A DNA stretch of 64,000 nucleotides from Acanthamoeba castellanii str. Neff (lineage: Eukaryota; Discosea; Longamoebia; Acanthamoebidae): contig NW_004457442.1 in NCBI RefSeq assembly GCF_000313135.1, positions 1,084,657 to 1,148,656 of the forward strand, read 5' to 3'. Numbering within the stretch: position 1 is the first letter of the stretch; each line of letters begins with the position of its first letter. Below, one piece after another: positions 41,505-52,136 of this stretch. The translations under genes were made by a program, and so were the position numbers. The notes under the pieces were generated by a model. That model searched no databases, was not told the DNA's origin, and saw only the letters and a program-made list of their open reading frames with translations.

Positions 41505-42845
41505 ATGGAGTGGGCAGCGTATGAGGAAGTGCCTGCGGGGGGCGAGAAGGCGGGGGTGGAGCCTGCGTCGCCAGCGGCTGTGGAAGAGGAGGAAGAGGAA
41601 GAAGACTACATCGGCCCGCGTGCATTCAAGATTGATGGCGAGCTGGGACCCGACGCCGGTCCGCCCATGGATGGCTTCGACTATCTGCGCCGCGTTCGGT
41701 TCTTATTATCTCTTCCTCCTTCCTCCTTCCTGCATGTGCTACATGCCCAATCTAATGAACAAATCTGACCTCGTGCTGCCAACACAGATGGGAGGCGAAA
41801 CGAGTGCCCAAGGTGGTCAAATCAAACATCGACCCTCGGCAGTATGACAGGTACGAGACGACGGACGTGGTTCAGAAGACTTGCTGCTCCTGTGCTCCAG
41901 GCACTGACACGCTGTTGTTCCCTCACTCTCTCACACACAGCCGGCAGACCACCTTTTTGACGCCACCACCCGACATCGCCGAGTGTCCCGAGGCTCTACG
42001 ACCCTCCCCCGAGTGGGAGAGCACATTCCTCCTCAACTTTGATGCCCTGCGCAAAGTACTACACCACCCACGACACACCGCACACCCGACACACGCAAGC
42101 ACCACACAGTGTTGATCGTGTTTGGGCCTTCGTCTTCTGCTAGGATCTTGCTCATCGGTACGAAGCGATGCCCAAGCCGAAACTCGCACAGCCGCTTCCC
42201 TCGATCAGGGTGCGTACAAACCTCGTCCGCTTGAGCTCGGGATCAGTGTCGAACAACAAAACAGAGAGACAACGTCGAACGCGAAAACGCTCAACGCCTT
42301 ATCTGACTCGCCCTGCAGGACGCACAGCGGTGGAAGCAGATCAACTTGGGCATACATCGTCACGGCGACGAGCGCACACTAGTCACGCCCACTCGACCCA
42401 CCATGTCGGTTGTCATGACTCTCGACATCGTACGAACGCCGTTCCTCCTTCAATGCTCATCGGCCACACACTGTGGTGCTGCTTACTCGAACAGCGACCC
42501 ACGACACACAGGTCTCGGTGAGGCAGCTGCTCGAGTACCACATCCGCTGGGCCAAGAAGGCCAAGGAGGTCGACGAGGTGCACACACAGTGGCTGTATGC
42601 GCTCCTGTCGCGGCTGGACAAGCCCATCGACGCCGACATGGCCTCCGCGCTTCGATCCCTTCTCCGACGGCTCGCCGAGGATCGGTCTCGCCTGGTACTC
42701 TCTCCATGTCGTGTCGTGTCGTGTCGTGTCGCACTCATCATGGGCGCGGTCTCCTGTGCAGGAGAGTCAACAAGATCAAGCACTGCCTGCGCTGAACATC
42801 CTGATCACGATCATCGCCAAGTACTTCGGCCAGGGTGGGTCATAG
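41505..42845 (+). CDS. GEMIN2: Gemin2 (SMN-interacting protein 1)
   Basis: 271 residues; exons 41505-41698, 41788-41850, 41941-42055, 42144-42209, 42319-42429, 42512-42694, 42762-42845. Matches: GFDYLRRVRWEAKRVPKVV followed by NIDPRQYDSRQTTFL; DAQRWKQINLG; VSVRQLLEYHIRWAKKA; HTQWLYALLSRLDKPID; ALNILITIIAKYFGQ. Gemin2 holds the Sm pentamer during snRNP assembly with SMN. The N-terminal acidic stretch (EEEEEEED) and the short middle region are typical of the family. Intron 6 carries a GTGTC repeat. Confidence 0.88.
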
Positions 42846-42926
42846 GCATAAAGGAAAGGTTTGTTAAAATAGTGAAGGAGAAAGGGAAAGGTGAGAACAA
42901 TCGAGGCCTCTTTCCCCTTCTCTCTC

Positions 42927-43732
42927 TTAGCTCTTCTGTGCGGGCAGGTCTCCCTCCTTCTTCTCCGCCAGGATGGCGTCTTGCCAGGCTGGTCGAGCTT
43001 CCGGTGCCGCTGCTGCTGGCCCGCCAGGCCGGCTAAGTGAAGAAGAAGAAGAAACAATCGGGTGGGGTGAGTGATCGCCACACCCAAGCAGGCTCGCGCA
43101 CGTAGCGTACCCAAAGCGCTCGGCACCGGGTGGCTTGTTGAGATTCTCGAGGTTGGGGGCCACGTCAGGGCTGGCACCATGCGTCGCGAGGGTGCGCGCA
43201 CGGAGCCTGTGCGCGTTTCCTCTTGCGGTGAGACAAGCGCTTCATCTCCACGTTTCCCAGAATTCCATCCAACAGCTGAAAGATGAGATTGAACGGGTGG
43301 GTACATGTCGCGCATGGAGGCTCCGAGAGGGGAGTTGAGCTCGCTCAGTCGGTTGATGCACAGGCCCGAGGTGAAGCCGAACCCGGTCAGCAGGCCGGCC
43401 ACGGTGGTGGGCACGAAGAAGAGGGCGCGCGGCAGCGGACGCGTCACGCCGCGCACCTTGCGCAGCCACAGGTCGCCCACCACGGCGAAGGCCACGCCGC
43501 CCACGCCGCTGGCGGCACCCACCCGCACGGCGCAGTAGCGCAGGGCCTCCTTCTCCTCATCGCTCCATTTGTAGTCGCGCAGGTGCTCCTGGATGCTCTT
43601 ATTCTTCTCTCGCTGGATGGCCTCCCACTGATTCTTCACCTTCTCCAACTCGACGCGTTCCTCGGGCGTCAGCTTTTCGAGCTGCTTCGCGATCTCCTCC
43701 TCATCGAGCTGCTGTTGTCGGCGCGTCTGCAT
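42927..43732 (-). CDS. OCIA-domain protein (OCIAD-like), two membrane segments
   Basis: 197 residues from ATG 43732; complement exons 43732-43305, 43170-43111, 43032-42927. An in-frame upstream ATG (43792) would add an AT-rich, unlikely leader. The N-terminal part is a charged helix (LTPEERVELEKVKNQWEAIQ). Two small-residue-rich hydrophobic segments follow: RVGAASGVGGVAFAVVGDLW and VPTTVAGLLTGFGFTSGLCI. The LSELNSPLGASMRDM after them matches the end of the OCIA domain (LENSPLGEALR in OCIAD1). OCIA proteins are endosomal or mitochondrial membrane proteins; function here is by family only. Convergent with Gemin2, 81 bp between stops. Confidence 0.72.
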
Positions 43733-43902
43733 CTTTATAATTGATTTTGTTTTCTTTTTACTTTTTATTTCTCTCTCTTTCAGTTCGCTCATGGTGACGT
43801 CAGCACCACCGCACAGCCCTGTTGACTTACAAGAAGAAACTACTAAAGTTGGGTGGTGATGATGTGGTTGCATGTAAAGAGCAGAACAAACACAAAGCGT
43901 GA

Positions 43903-44099
43903 TTAGGGCTTGGGCTCGGCAAAGAGGCGCGCCATGTCCAGGCGGATGAAGGGGCGCTTGTAGGCGGGCACGGCGTTGGGCGCGGGTCCGGCGTTGGCCA
44001 GGTAGACGTGATCCGACGCGAAATCGTACACGGCAATCTGCATGTCGCCTGATGCGATGCGAACAATGAAAGAGTCAGCTCGGGGTTGCTGTGTGTGTG

Positions 44100-44130
<31 letters not shown>

Positions 44131-45997
44131 GTGTGTGTATGTGTGTGTGTTGTGTGTTGGCGTACCGGTCTCGCCCTGCGAGGTGATGTACTTGATGGTG
44201 TTCTGGGGCGTGATGCTGCCGTAGTACTGCTGCAGGAGCGAGGAGAAGCACACGTGCTCCGAGGGCTGGGGGTGCTTGTCGAGGTAGACCAGGCCCTCCA
44301 TCTTCGGGTGGTCGGGGTACACCGGGAAGTTCTTCCAATCCCAGATGTGCTGTGAACAACAACCAATAGCAACGTTAGTTAAGAAAGCGCGCTGGGCTGG
44401 GTGATTTGGTTGGTGGTGGCGGCGTACCAGCTTGTCATGGGTGTAACCGAAGGCGGTGAAGGTGTTGGTGTAGTCGCCCAGGCCGACGAAGATGGCGCAA
44501 GTCCTGCGCGCCGCTTCCATGCGCATGGTCGCATCGGCGATGTCGGTGTCATACTGTACGCGTGTGCGAAAGATGGTGAGATCAATCAACTTGCCGCTGT
44601 CCGTGTGATTGCATGGCGGAGTGGTGGTCGTACCTGCATGATGTCGCGCAGAAGGAAATGCCAAGGCACGCCAACACGAGCGAGGGTGCCGTTGTAGCCG
44701 GCCCACACCTTCTCGCACACGCCCATGTGCGACGACGAGTAGCCGGAGATGGTGCCGATGAAGCCGGCCCAGCCGAACGAGGCAAAGGTGTGGCCGTCAC
44801 CCTCGTTCGGGTGGTACACCAGCACAGCAGGCATCTGACCACGCCCAACATGATGGTGTTAATTTTATTATTATTATTATTATTATTTGAGAGATATAAT
44901 TAGTCAAAAGTTTGTAAGGAGTGAGTACTTGCTGGAAGGGTCCGTCGGTGGACCAGTCGAGGGCGCGAAGCTGGTAGAGGGTGCCGTTGGTGTTGGCGAT
45001 GGCCTTGCCCCAGGCGCCGAACATGCTGCAGGCCGCTTGGATCAGCTGTCGACGGCGCCCGAGCATACGATCGTGAGCGGGCGCCAAGCGGTCATCATCA
45101 TCACCATCCAACATCATCACAGCCACACGGGGCAAAGCAGCGCGAACGAGACACGTACCTCGGGGAACATGTGGATGCGGTAGAGGGTGGTGTAGTCGGT
45201 GCCGGAACCATCGGCGATGCCGCGGATCTCGTCGAAGAAACGCTTGGGCGTGTAGGCCTCGGTCATGTAGCCCGTGACTGCGCGCCAGCCCACAGACGTC
45301 AGTCAGAAAAAGAGAAAAAAAAATAAATATAAACATGGGAGCGTACTGTCGAGAGCGGCGTCGACGCCAGACTCGGCGATGAGGTGCTGCAGCCACTCGG
45401 GGAACATCTTCAGGTACTGGTCGATTTGGGAGTAAATGTACTCCATGATCTACATATTATACCATAAAAGCACTCATGAGTGTATGCGCCCACATGGTGA
45501 CAAAAAATGGAAAATAAATAATGTTGTTATTAATAACATTAAAATGACAAAGAGAAGCAGAACACGGGCTAGCAGGACGGGGTTGGTGTACCGAGGGCCA
45601 GAACTTGGGGCCGATGTCCTTGAAGAGCTGACCCTGCGCGTAGCCCATCTCGTAGGCGGTACCATAGAGGTGCACGATGTACACGGGCGGAGTCACGTTG
45701 CGCTGGATGTAGAGCTTGCCGTTGGGCACTGACTTCACAAACTGTGGTTATGTGCAAGAGCCATCAACATAAAATCATCATACAAGATGAGAAAGCGAAG
45801 AAATAACGAAGATGTGGGGGGGGGAGAGACGACCAAGTTGGTTGAGTTTGATGGGGCAGTACCTGAGGGGCATCGTCGTAGATGGGGGACAAGTTGGGCT
45901 TTCCGGAGCAGCCGGCGGCAGGGGAGGCAGGTTCGAACGAGGCGCTGGCCAGAGCCAGGCAGAAGCTGAGAACCAGCAGAGCCGCGACGGACCTCAT
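43903..45997 (-). CDS. Secreted C45-type Ntn-hydrolase (acid ceramidase/dcd1-like)
   Basis: 426 residues; complement exons 45997-45863, 45741-45592, 45449-45347, 45277-45159, 45045-44929, 44834-44634, 44553-44428, 44349-44166, 44048-43903. Signal peptide MRSVAALLVLSFCLALASAS. Pro-region VYIVHLYGTAYEMGYAQGQL; candidate autocatalytic nucleophile Cys in LIQAACSMFGAWGKA with the downstream GTLYQLRALDWSTDGPFQ signature; then FASFGWAGFIGTISGYSSS and MEAARRTCAIFVGLGDYTNT. This is the pattern of Dictyostelium dcd1-like and C45/acyltransferase Ntn-hydrolases, which self-cleave before the Cys and hydrolyse amides in lysosomes or outside the cell. Substrate unknown. Introns carry GT and TAA microsatellites. 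Confidence 0.8.
44087..44159. repeat. Intronic GT microsatellite
   Basis: Interrupted GT tract in the last intron of the C45 hydrolase gene; source of spurious Cys/Val frames. Confidence 0.85.
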
Positions 45998-46218
45998 GGC
46001 GCGGTGTTGGCCGTGTGTACAACAATCTACAAGAAAAGGCTCACGCCCCGGGGCGAGCGGTGTGCCGTAATCGGCGAGCGAAAGGTGGCCAGACGTTCTG
46101 GTTGCGCCGCTTTATCACCTAATATTTTGAATTCCAACGTCACACACGCTTAGCATACACAACATTTTGCGGAATTTGTAATATGTGATTGCTGTCATCC
46201 CGCCCAATCGGCAGACGT

Positions 46219-48595
46219 ATGACGAGCCGCAAGACCGGCCACCGGTGGCGGACGTCTCACCACGACATGGAGGACTTGGAGGGGAGGCCGCTGCTGCTGG
46301 GTGAGAGCCTCGGTTCCCGCTTCTCCCGCTTTTATGCCCTGGTACCCCACCCCCACCCAAAGATTTGTTCTCATCCTTGTGCCCTTCTTCTCAACGCTCG
46401 TCTGCTGGTGGCTGCCGCAGTGGGGCCGCACCCTGACCGCCTCGCTGGCCGTGGCTCTCGCCGTCGCCCTGGTGCTGGTGGTCGTGTTCGTCTCCCTCTA
46501 CGCCGCCGAGGTGAATGACAAGACCAGCGACTCGTCGGGTGGTGGCGATAGCGGGTTTGTGACCAGCTGCGTGGCGCCGTTCGAGCCGCCCACGGAGGCC
46601 TGGCTGGCGACGATGCGGCAGGGCCTGCGGCAGCGGCTGCTGAGCCCGGCCGTGTGGCAGGACGAGGCCGGCGGCGGGGCCGACGGGCTGCTGCTGCTCG
46701 TAGGGCTGGACCTGACCTACCGCAACGACGTCGAGCTCGAGTTCTACCAGGAGACCTCGTTCCTGTACCTCACCGGGGTCGACGAGCCCGGCTACTCGGT
46801 GCTGATCGACATCGCCTCGGGCCGCACCACGCTCTTCATGCCCGCGCGCGACAGCACCTACGCCATCTGGTGCGCGAACCATCAAACTCGCACGAGTCTG
46901 TCCCATGCGTGTCGTGTTATTTGGTCGTGTCGTTGGTCGTGTCGTGTCATGCACTGAACGTGCGTGCTCTACCCACACACAGGAACGGCAAAGTCCTCCA
47001 GCCGGCGGAAGTCAAGGCCAAGTATGGAGTCGACGAAGTGTACGCTGGCCGATCGCATTCTTACACCACACGTACCGTGTCTTACTGTGTGCTGCGTGTT
47101 TGCGTGGTGCGTGGCAGGCTTTATGCGCCCCAGCTTGCGGCTGCGCTGTACAACCGAACGAACCAAGCCGCTCTCCCAGTCTATACTCTCGTCGCAACGG
47201 CCGGACAGAGATTCCTGACCAACTACACCGTCGACAACTCGACGCTGATCAAGTGCGTCGCCACTTGCCGCTATGACGCAGCTGTCGCTGCGGCGAGCGG
47301 GGGTGATGAATGGCTCTTCTAACGCGTCGGCGTGTCTAGGGCGCTCAACTTTGTCCGGCCCGTCAAATCGGCGGAGGAGATCGAGCTCATCCGCATCGCT
47401 ACCGACGTGAGTGCAGCGGCGCACGTCCACCTGATGAAGTCGATCAAGCCGGGCGCCTTCGAATACAACATGGACGGCCTCTTCATTAATCTGTGCTACG
47501 CTTGCGGGTGCCTGCTCCGCCCATTTCCCCTGGAGAAGCGCATACGCACACCACCGCACACGCAGCCGCACGCGCACGGTTCTGACGCGTTCGATTACCA
47601 TATCGTGCGCGGCTCCTCGTGCCAGGCTGGCGCACCAGAGCTACCGGCCCATCGCGGGCGCGGGCGAGGCCAGCGCCATCCTCCACTACACCGACAACAA
47701 CGCGGTCATGCAGAACGGGCAGATCTTCCTGGTCGACGCGGGCGGCCAGTACCTGGGCTACACCACCGACATCACCCGTACGCCGTCGCTTCGCATCGCT
47801 GGTCGCGCCAACCCCATTTGAATCTGATGACCGACGCGCTGCTGCTTGCAGGGTCGTACCCGGTGAACGGCGAGTGGACCGAGGACCAGGTGCTGGTGTA
47901 CGAGCTGGTGCTGGACCTGCAGACCAAGGGCATTTCGATGATGCAGCCCGCGGCGGACTACCCGACGCTGTCGGCCGAGCTGCGGAGCTACTATAACAGG
48001 CTCCTGCTGAAGGCCGGCTTCGTGCAGGGAGAATTGAGCGGCCTCGATGCCAATTCCATCTCCACCTACTTCTGTCCCCACGGCTTCGTTCATCACGTCG
48101 GTGCGCAACACACACACATACCACATCGGCACGACGCACACACACCACACACCACACACCACACATCACTCACACGCATACCCGCAACTATTCACTCACA
48201 CCAATCTCTCGCTCTGATTAGGTCTGGACGTACACGACCCAGGCACCATTGGCGTACTGAAGCCGGGCTACACTCTCACCATGGAGCCGGGCCTCTACTT
48301 CATGGTGCGCGTGCGCTCACTGTGTGCGTTTGTGTGTTTCTTTTGCCCTCATGCGGTGCTGTGTGCGTGTGCGTGTGCGTGCGTGTAGGACGCGCTGTTG
48401 CGACCAGCGCTGAACAACAGCAAACTGGCGCCGTACCTGGTGAAGGACAAGATACTGCATTTCCTCGACACCAAGTTTGGCGGGGTGCGCATCGAAGACG
48501 TGGTCCTCATCACCGCGCAGGGCAACCGGGTCCTCTCCGCCGGTGTGCCCAAGTCCGTCGCCGCCATCCAGCGGCTCATGCAACCCCAACACTGA
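46219..48595 (+). CDS. Membrane-anchored Xaa-Pro dipeptidase (M24B prolidase-like)
   Basis: 540 residues; exons 46219-46341, 46421-46869, 46983-47039, 47118-47252, 47340-47507, 47626-47777, 47852-48100, 48222-48304, 48389-48595. A basic cytosolic N terminus with EDLEGRPLLLGES is followed by one membrane helix (LTASLAVALAVALVLVVVFV), so type II topology. The luminal part has the aminopeptidase-P N domain (ELEFYQETSFLYLTGVDEPG) and a pita-bread domain with metal ligands: FLVDAGG and TTDITR (Asp), GLDVHDPG (His), MEPGLYF and VRIEDVVLI (Glu). CPHGFVHHVG carries the usual His-rich strand. Cleaves X-Pro dipeptides or N-terminal X-Pro bonds. EGRPLL fits an acidic dileucine sorting signal, suggesting a lysosomal/endosomal enzyme (inference). 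The 46421 acceptor was chosen by phase. Confidence 0.85.
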
Positions 48596-48647
48596 TGCCC
48601 CCCCCCCCAATGTACATACATTGCATCTTCTTACATTGCACTGCATT

Positions 48648-49463
48648 TCATTGTTCGACGGGTTCCAAGGCCCCACTTACGCCGTAGGCGTCGAGCATCT
48701 CCTCGAGCAGCTCCTCGTGCCAGACCAGCTCGCTGGCGGCCCAACGCCGCCACAAGACTACCACGCCCCACCGCGCCCACCGGCCCAGCTGCGCCCTGGC
48801 CTCGGCCTGCCGGTCATCCACCACCTCACCACCTTCCGTCGCCATCGTCATCGCCGTCTGCTCGGCGATCGGTCCCGAATTGTAGGCCTTGGCCGCGGCC
48901 GCAGCTTCAGCGGCGTGGTTGGGGTCGGCCTGCCAGGCGAGCACAGCGTCGATGCCGCTGTAGGGGTGTGTGCGATAGACGCTGCCAGCGCAGCGGCGCT
49001 GTGCGGCGTTGATCTCCCACATGATCTCGTCGCCGTCGAGGGCGCCATCGACCCAGACCCGCTCGGCATAGTAGACCTGGCAGCCGCTGCCGCCGACGCG
49101 GTGCGGCGTTATCGCGACCCGCTCGGGGCCGTGGGGCCGGCCATTGGGTAGTCGCCAGGTCAGCAGCTCGACGTCCCATTGGGTGGAGCGGTAGGTGGTG
49201 ATTGCAGAGGGACGGGTAAAGCGGTCCTTGGCACGCGCCTGGAGCCCAGCCGCGCGGCCGACAGAGGCCCAGGACCGGGACACGAGGCAGAGGTGGTAGA
49301 AGCTCGTCGGGTCGTCGATGCGGTCGAATACCCACTCTTTCAACTCTATCAGCAGCCCGTCCAGTGTTAATTCTGCAAGAGAAGAAGGGCAAGAAGTGGT
49401 GTGGAGGCCTCCTTGAGCCATGCCGAGCTCCTCGTGTGTCCTTTTGCGGCTAATGCTGGTCAT
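48648..49463 (-). CDS. F-box-like single-exon protein
   Basis: 271 residues, no intron needed. Residues about 33-80 (LLIELKEWVFDRIDDPTSFY then HLCLVSRSWASVGRAAGLQ) resemble a weak F-box-like motif. The rest (TRPSAITTYRSTQWDVELLT, EIMWEINAAQRRCAGSVYRT) matches nothing I recognise. Ala-rich coil near residue 200. Convergent with the prolidase, 52 bp apart. The F-box call is tentative; treat otherwise as hypothetical. Confidence 0.55.
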   Translation of the reverse strand: MTSISRKRTHEELGMAQGGLHTTSCPSSLAELTLDGLLIELKEWVFDRIDDPTSFYHLCLVSRSWASVGRAAGLQARAKDRFTRPSAITTYRSTQWDVELLTWRLPNGRPHGPERVAITPHRVGGSGCQVYYAERVWVDGALDGDEIMWEINAAQRRCAGSVYRTHPYSGIDAVLAWQADPNHAAEAAAAAKAYNSGPIAEQTAMTMATEGGEVVDDRQAEARAQLGRWARWGVVVLWRRWAASELVWHEELLEEMLDAYGVSGALEPVEQ

Positions 49464-49776
49464 GTTTCGACAATGGGTGGCTTACGTCTGTGCCCGAATA
49501 GGGACAATAAGCTGTCGGGGCGGACTTTTTCGAGCGATAAAAAGGCACAAACTGAAAAGAAGGCAGAAAAAACAAAGATTGGTTGCATGCTCCGCATACT
49601 TTCTCGAACTTGGACTTTGTCACATCATCTCACCATTTACACTCACGTTTATATGTTCCCTCGTGAGGGAAAGTAAACATAACGCAAACACATCAACCAG
49701 TAGACCAGGTCTGGTCTTACCCGAGAATGCACTGTACACTTACTGTACACTTGATTGTGAGGGTTTTACCAAGGGC
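49464..49776. other. Intergenic, 313 bp
   Basis: Between the start of the F-box-like gene and the stop of the RHBDL4 gene, both leftward. It holds A-rich tracts (AGAAAAAACAAAG near 49565) and an AACGTAAACATAA stretch. No gene or repeat recognised. Confidence 0.45.
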
Positions 49777-50990
49777 TCAGGAGAGGCGGTAGCCTCGGCC
49801 GGCAAAGCTGCCGCCACGGCCGACAGAGTAGTGCGGCGACGCAGACGGCTGGCTGGTGGCGGTATATGGCCCTGGCTGGTGCGCGTAGCCATGAGATGGT
49901 GCATGGCCGCCGTTCGTGTAGATGACACCGTCGCGCAGGGACCTGCCTCCACCGCCGCCGCTTGCTGACGGTGGGAGGCCGCCCAAGAAGAAGCTCAGCA
50001 CAAAGTCGACGAGCTCCAATATGGGCCGGAAGACGCCCTGTTGCATGTGCGGTCGTGTGTGTGTGTGTGTGGTTACCGATCACGTCCCAAGCAAACCAGG
50101 TGGCACCTGCTGTGTCAGAGCGTACCTTGACGTAGAGGATGCCGGTGAGAATGCCGCACAGATGGCCGAAGAAGGAGGAGCCGGGGACGAGCAGGTGGAT
50201 GAGCACCAGCTCGAACCAGTAGAGGTACTGCGTGGGCACGAGCATCCCCATGAACTGCAGGCCGTTCGGTCAGCGCAACACAACAAGTAACAAGTGTAAG
50301 CACGAAGAAGAAGAAGAAGACAGCCGCTAGCAGAGAGCAAAGTGGTGGGTCTGTACGTGAGAGTACGGGGAAGTGGAGTAGTGGGTGGTGACCACCTTGA
50401 GCGCGAACAAGACCGCCGAGAAGCCAACAGCGCACGAGTTGTAGGGGCCTGTATGTGCGTGCACGTTCGCCCAGATCAGTGCAGTGTCTAGAGGAGAGAA
50501 GAAGCAAGAAGGAGAGACGCACCTGGCATGTCAGCGAAGCGATCCAAGAGGACGCTTCCCACCACCATCAACATGTTGGAGACGAGAGCGAACAGGACGA
50601 CCAACGTGGCGAATCTCTGGTAGCCGGCGTACATTTAGAAGAAGAAGCACTGCGAGGAGAGGAAGTGGGAAGTGAGGTGGGTACCTTGCTGCCCATTCGC
50701 GGCTCCAAGTCGCGGCCCTTCCAGAGGAGGGACACCATGTTGTAGTAGAGATGCATATCGTCAAGATGAAAGAAGGAGGCAAGCAGCAATCGCCGCAGAT
50801 CCAAGCGATGCCACACCATGCCGGCTCCTATGCACACGTCATAGATCGACAGCCTCGTATCGACGTAGTGGAGGAGCACATTGATGGCCCCGACGATGAG
50901 CGTCACGGGAGGAATCTTGTCGAACCCAATTTGGGCCACCTGTAGGGCGAGCAAAATCAGCCCTGCGTTGTTTCCGCCTCTTCGTCGCAT
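49777..50990 (-). CDS. RHBDD1: Rhomboid protease of the RHBDL4 (RHBDD1) type
   Basis: 293 residues; complement exons 50990-50685, 50616-50523, 50448-50357, 50254-50126, 50037-49777, sum whole codons. Start MRRRGGNNAGLILLALQVAQ parallels human RHBDL4. Rhomboid marks: FFHLDDMHLYYNMVSLLWKG, catalytic Ser in SCAVGFSAVLFALKV, catalytic His in PGSSFFGHLCGILTGILY. ER rhomboid that cleaves unstable membrane proteins and feeds ERAD. The Gly/Ser/His-rich tail ends GGSFAGRGYRLS, where F-A-G-R-G-Y-R-L fits the SHP-box p97/Cdc48-binding motif found in UFD1 and Derlins. Shares a 200-bp divergent upstream region with Hikeshi. Confidence 0.9.
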
Positions 50991-51190
50991 CTTTCGCCTC
51001 TGAAATCTAATTTCAATTGAAAGATTTGTAATCAAACGACACGTCACTTGGGTTTGAATTCCTCGAATAGTGGCGGGAGACGGCTTTTTGGCCAATTTTC
51101 AGGTTATTTCACACCTCTTTTCAAAAGAGAAGAAACAATACGAAAGAGAAATGAATTTTTAAATACACAATAAATACCCCACAGCGCAAG

Positions 51191-51942
51191 ATGCAGCAGG
51201 ACCCAGCACAACAGGCCACGCCATTTGGCGTCGTGGTGCCCGGCAAGCCGGTCATCACCACCGCACAGGCCATCAGCCCTGGCCGATGGACCGTCCTCAT
51301 CCCTGACGCTCAGGCCATACGCCAGGTATCACCCTTCAATCAAAAAATACTTGCCGTGTGCCACATGCTCACCTCGGCCCTTACCTGCATCATGTTGTGC
51401 GTTTCCGTCCACCCAGTTGACTGTGTTCCTCACTCAACCCATCCAAGACCCGTCGTTCGGACTGACGGTGTACATCAGCCCGCCGCCCTACCAGGAGTGG
51501 CTCTATCTGGGCGCCGTCTCCAACAACCTCCCCTCCAACATTCTCCAAGTGCGTTGGCCGCCCGCCTTTGTCACACAGCCCTTCCAGGCCCAGCTCGGTA
51601 TGTGCGTGTCGTGCATATCGTGCGTGTCGTGCGTGTCGTGCGTGTCGTGCGTGTCGTGTCTCATGGCCAGTGAATGATGATGGTACAGGGATTATGTTGG
51701 AGCCGTCGTCAGAGATCGTGAAGAAGGTGAGCCCGGTGCCGCCACAGGAAGAGGAGTACCGGCTGTTCGCCAAGTTCATCGCCGACGACCTGTTCCGATT
51801 CATGGAGAGCTTCAACAAGCAGACCGACACGCGGAACGAACTGCTGCTCATCCCGACCAAGGTGCTCGACATGTGGTACGAGAAGTTCAACACCAAGTTC
51901 AAGCACGACCCCTTCTTCTGGACGAGGAAGGACAAGTCCTAG
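51191..51942 (+). CDS. HIKESHI: Hikeshi (OPI10-like Hsp70 nuclear import carrier)
   Basis: 189 residues; exons 51191-51325, 51417-51597, 51689-51942. FGVVVPGKPVITTAQAISPG, TVFLTQPIQDPSFGLTVYIS, WLYLGAVSNNLPSNILQVRW and the C-terminal LLIPTKVLDMWYEKFNTKFK then DPFFW match the Hikeshi fold (human end VLKWYENFQRRLAQNPLFW from memory). Imports ATP-bound Hsp70 into the nucleus on heat stress. The second intron is nearly filled by a CGTGTCGTG repeat. Confidence 0.88.
51603..51658. repeat. Intronic TGCGTGTCG minisatellite
   Basis: Near-perfect tandem copies of a decamer-like GTGTCGTGC unit in Hikeshi intron 2. Same unit family as in the exonuclease, Gemin2, prolidase and myotubularin introns. Confidence 0.8.
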
Positions 51943-52136
51943 TAGGAGCTACCCCACAACTTGCCTCACCACGTCGTCATCATCACCATCGTCATCAACG
52001 ACATCGAGTAGAAAGACTGTAAAGGATAGGAGGAAGCGGATAAACAAGAAGAAGTGATTGACCTGATGATGATGATGTCTGTACATGTCGGTTCAAGGCC
52101 CCTTGACGTTGATCATAGCTATGAGTCGAGTCTCGT

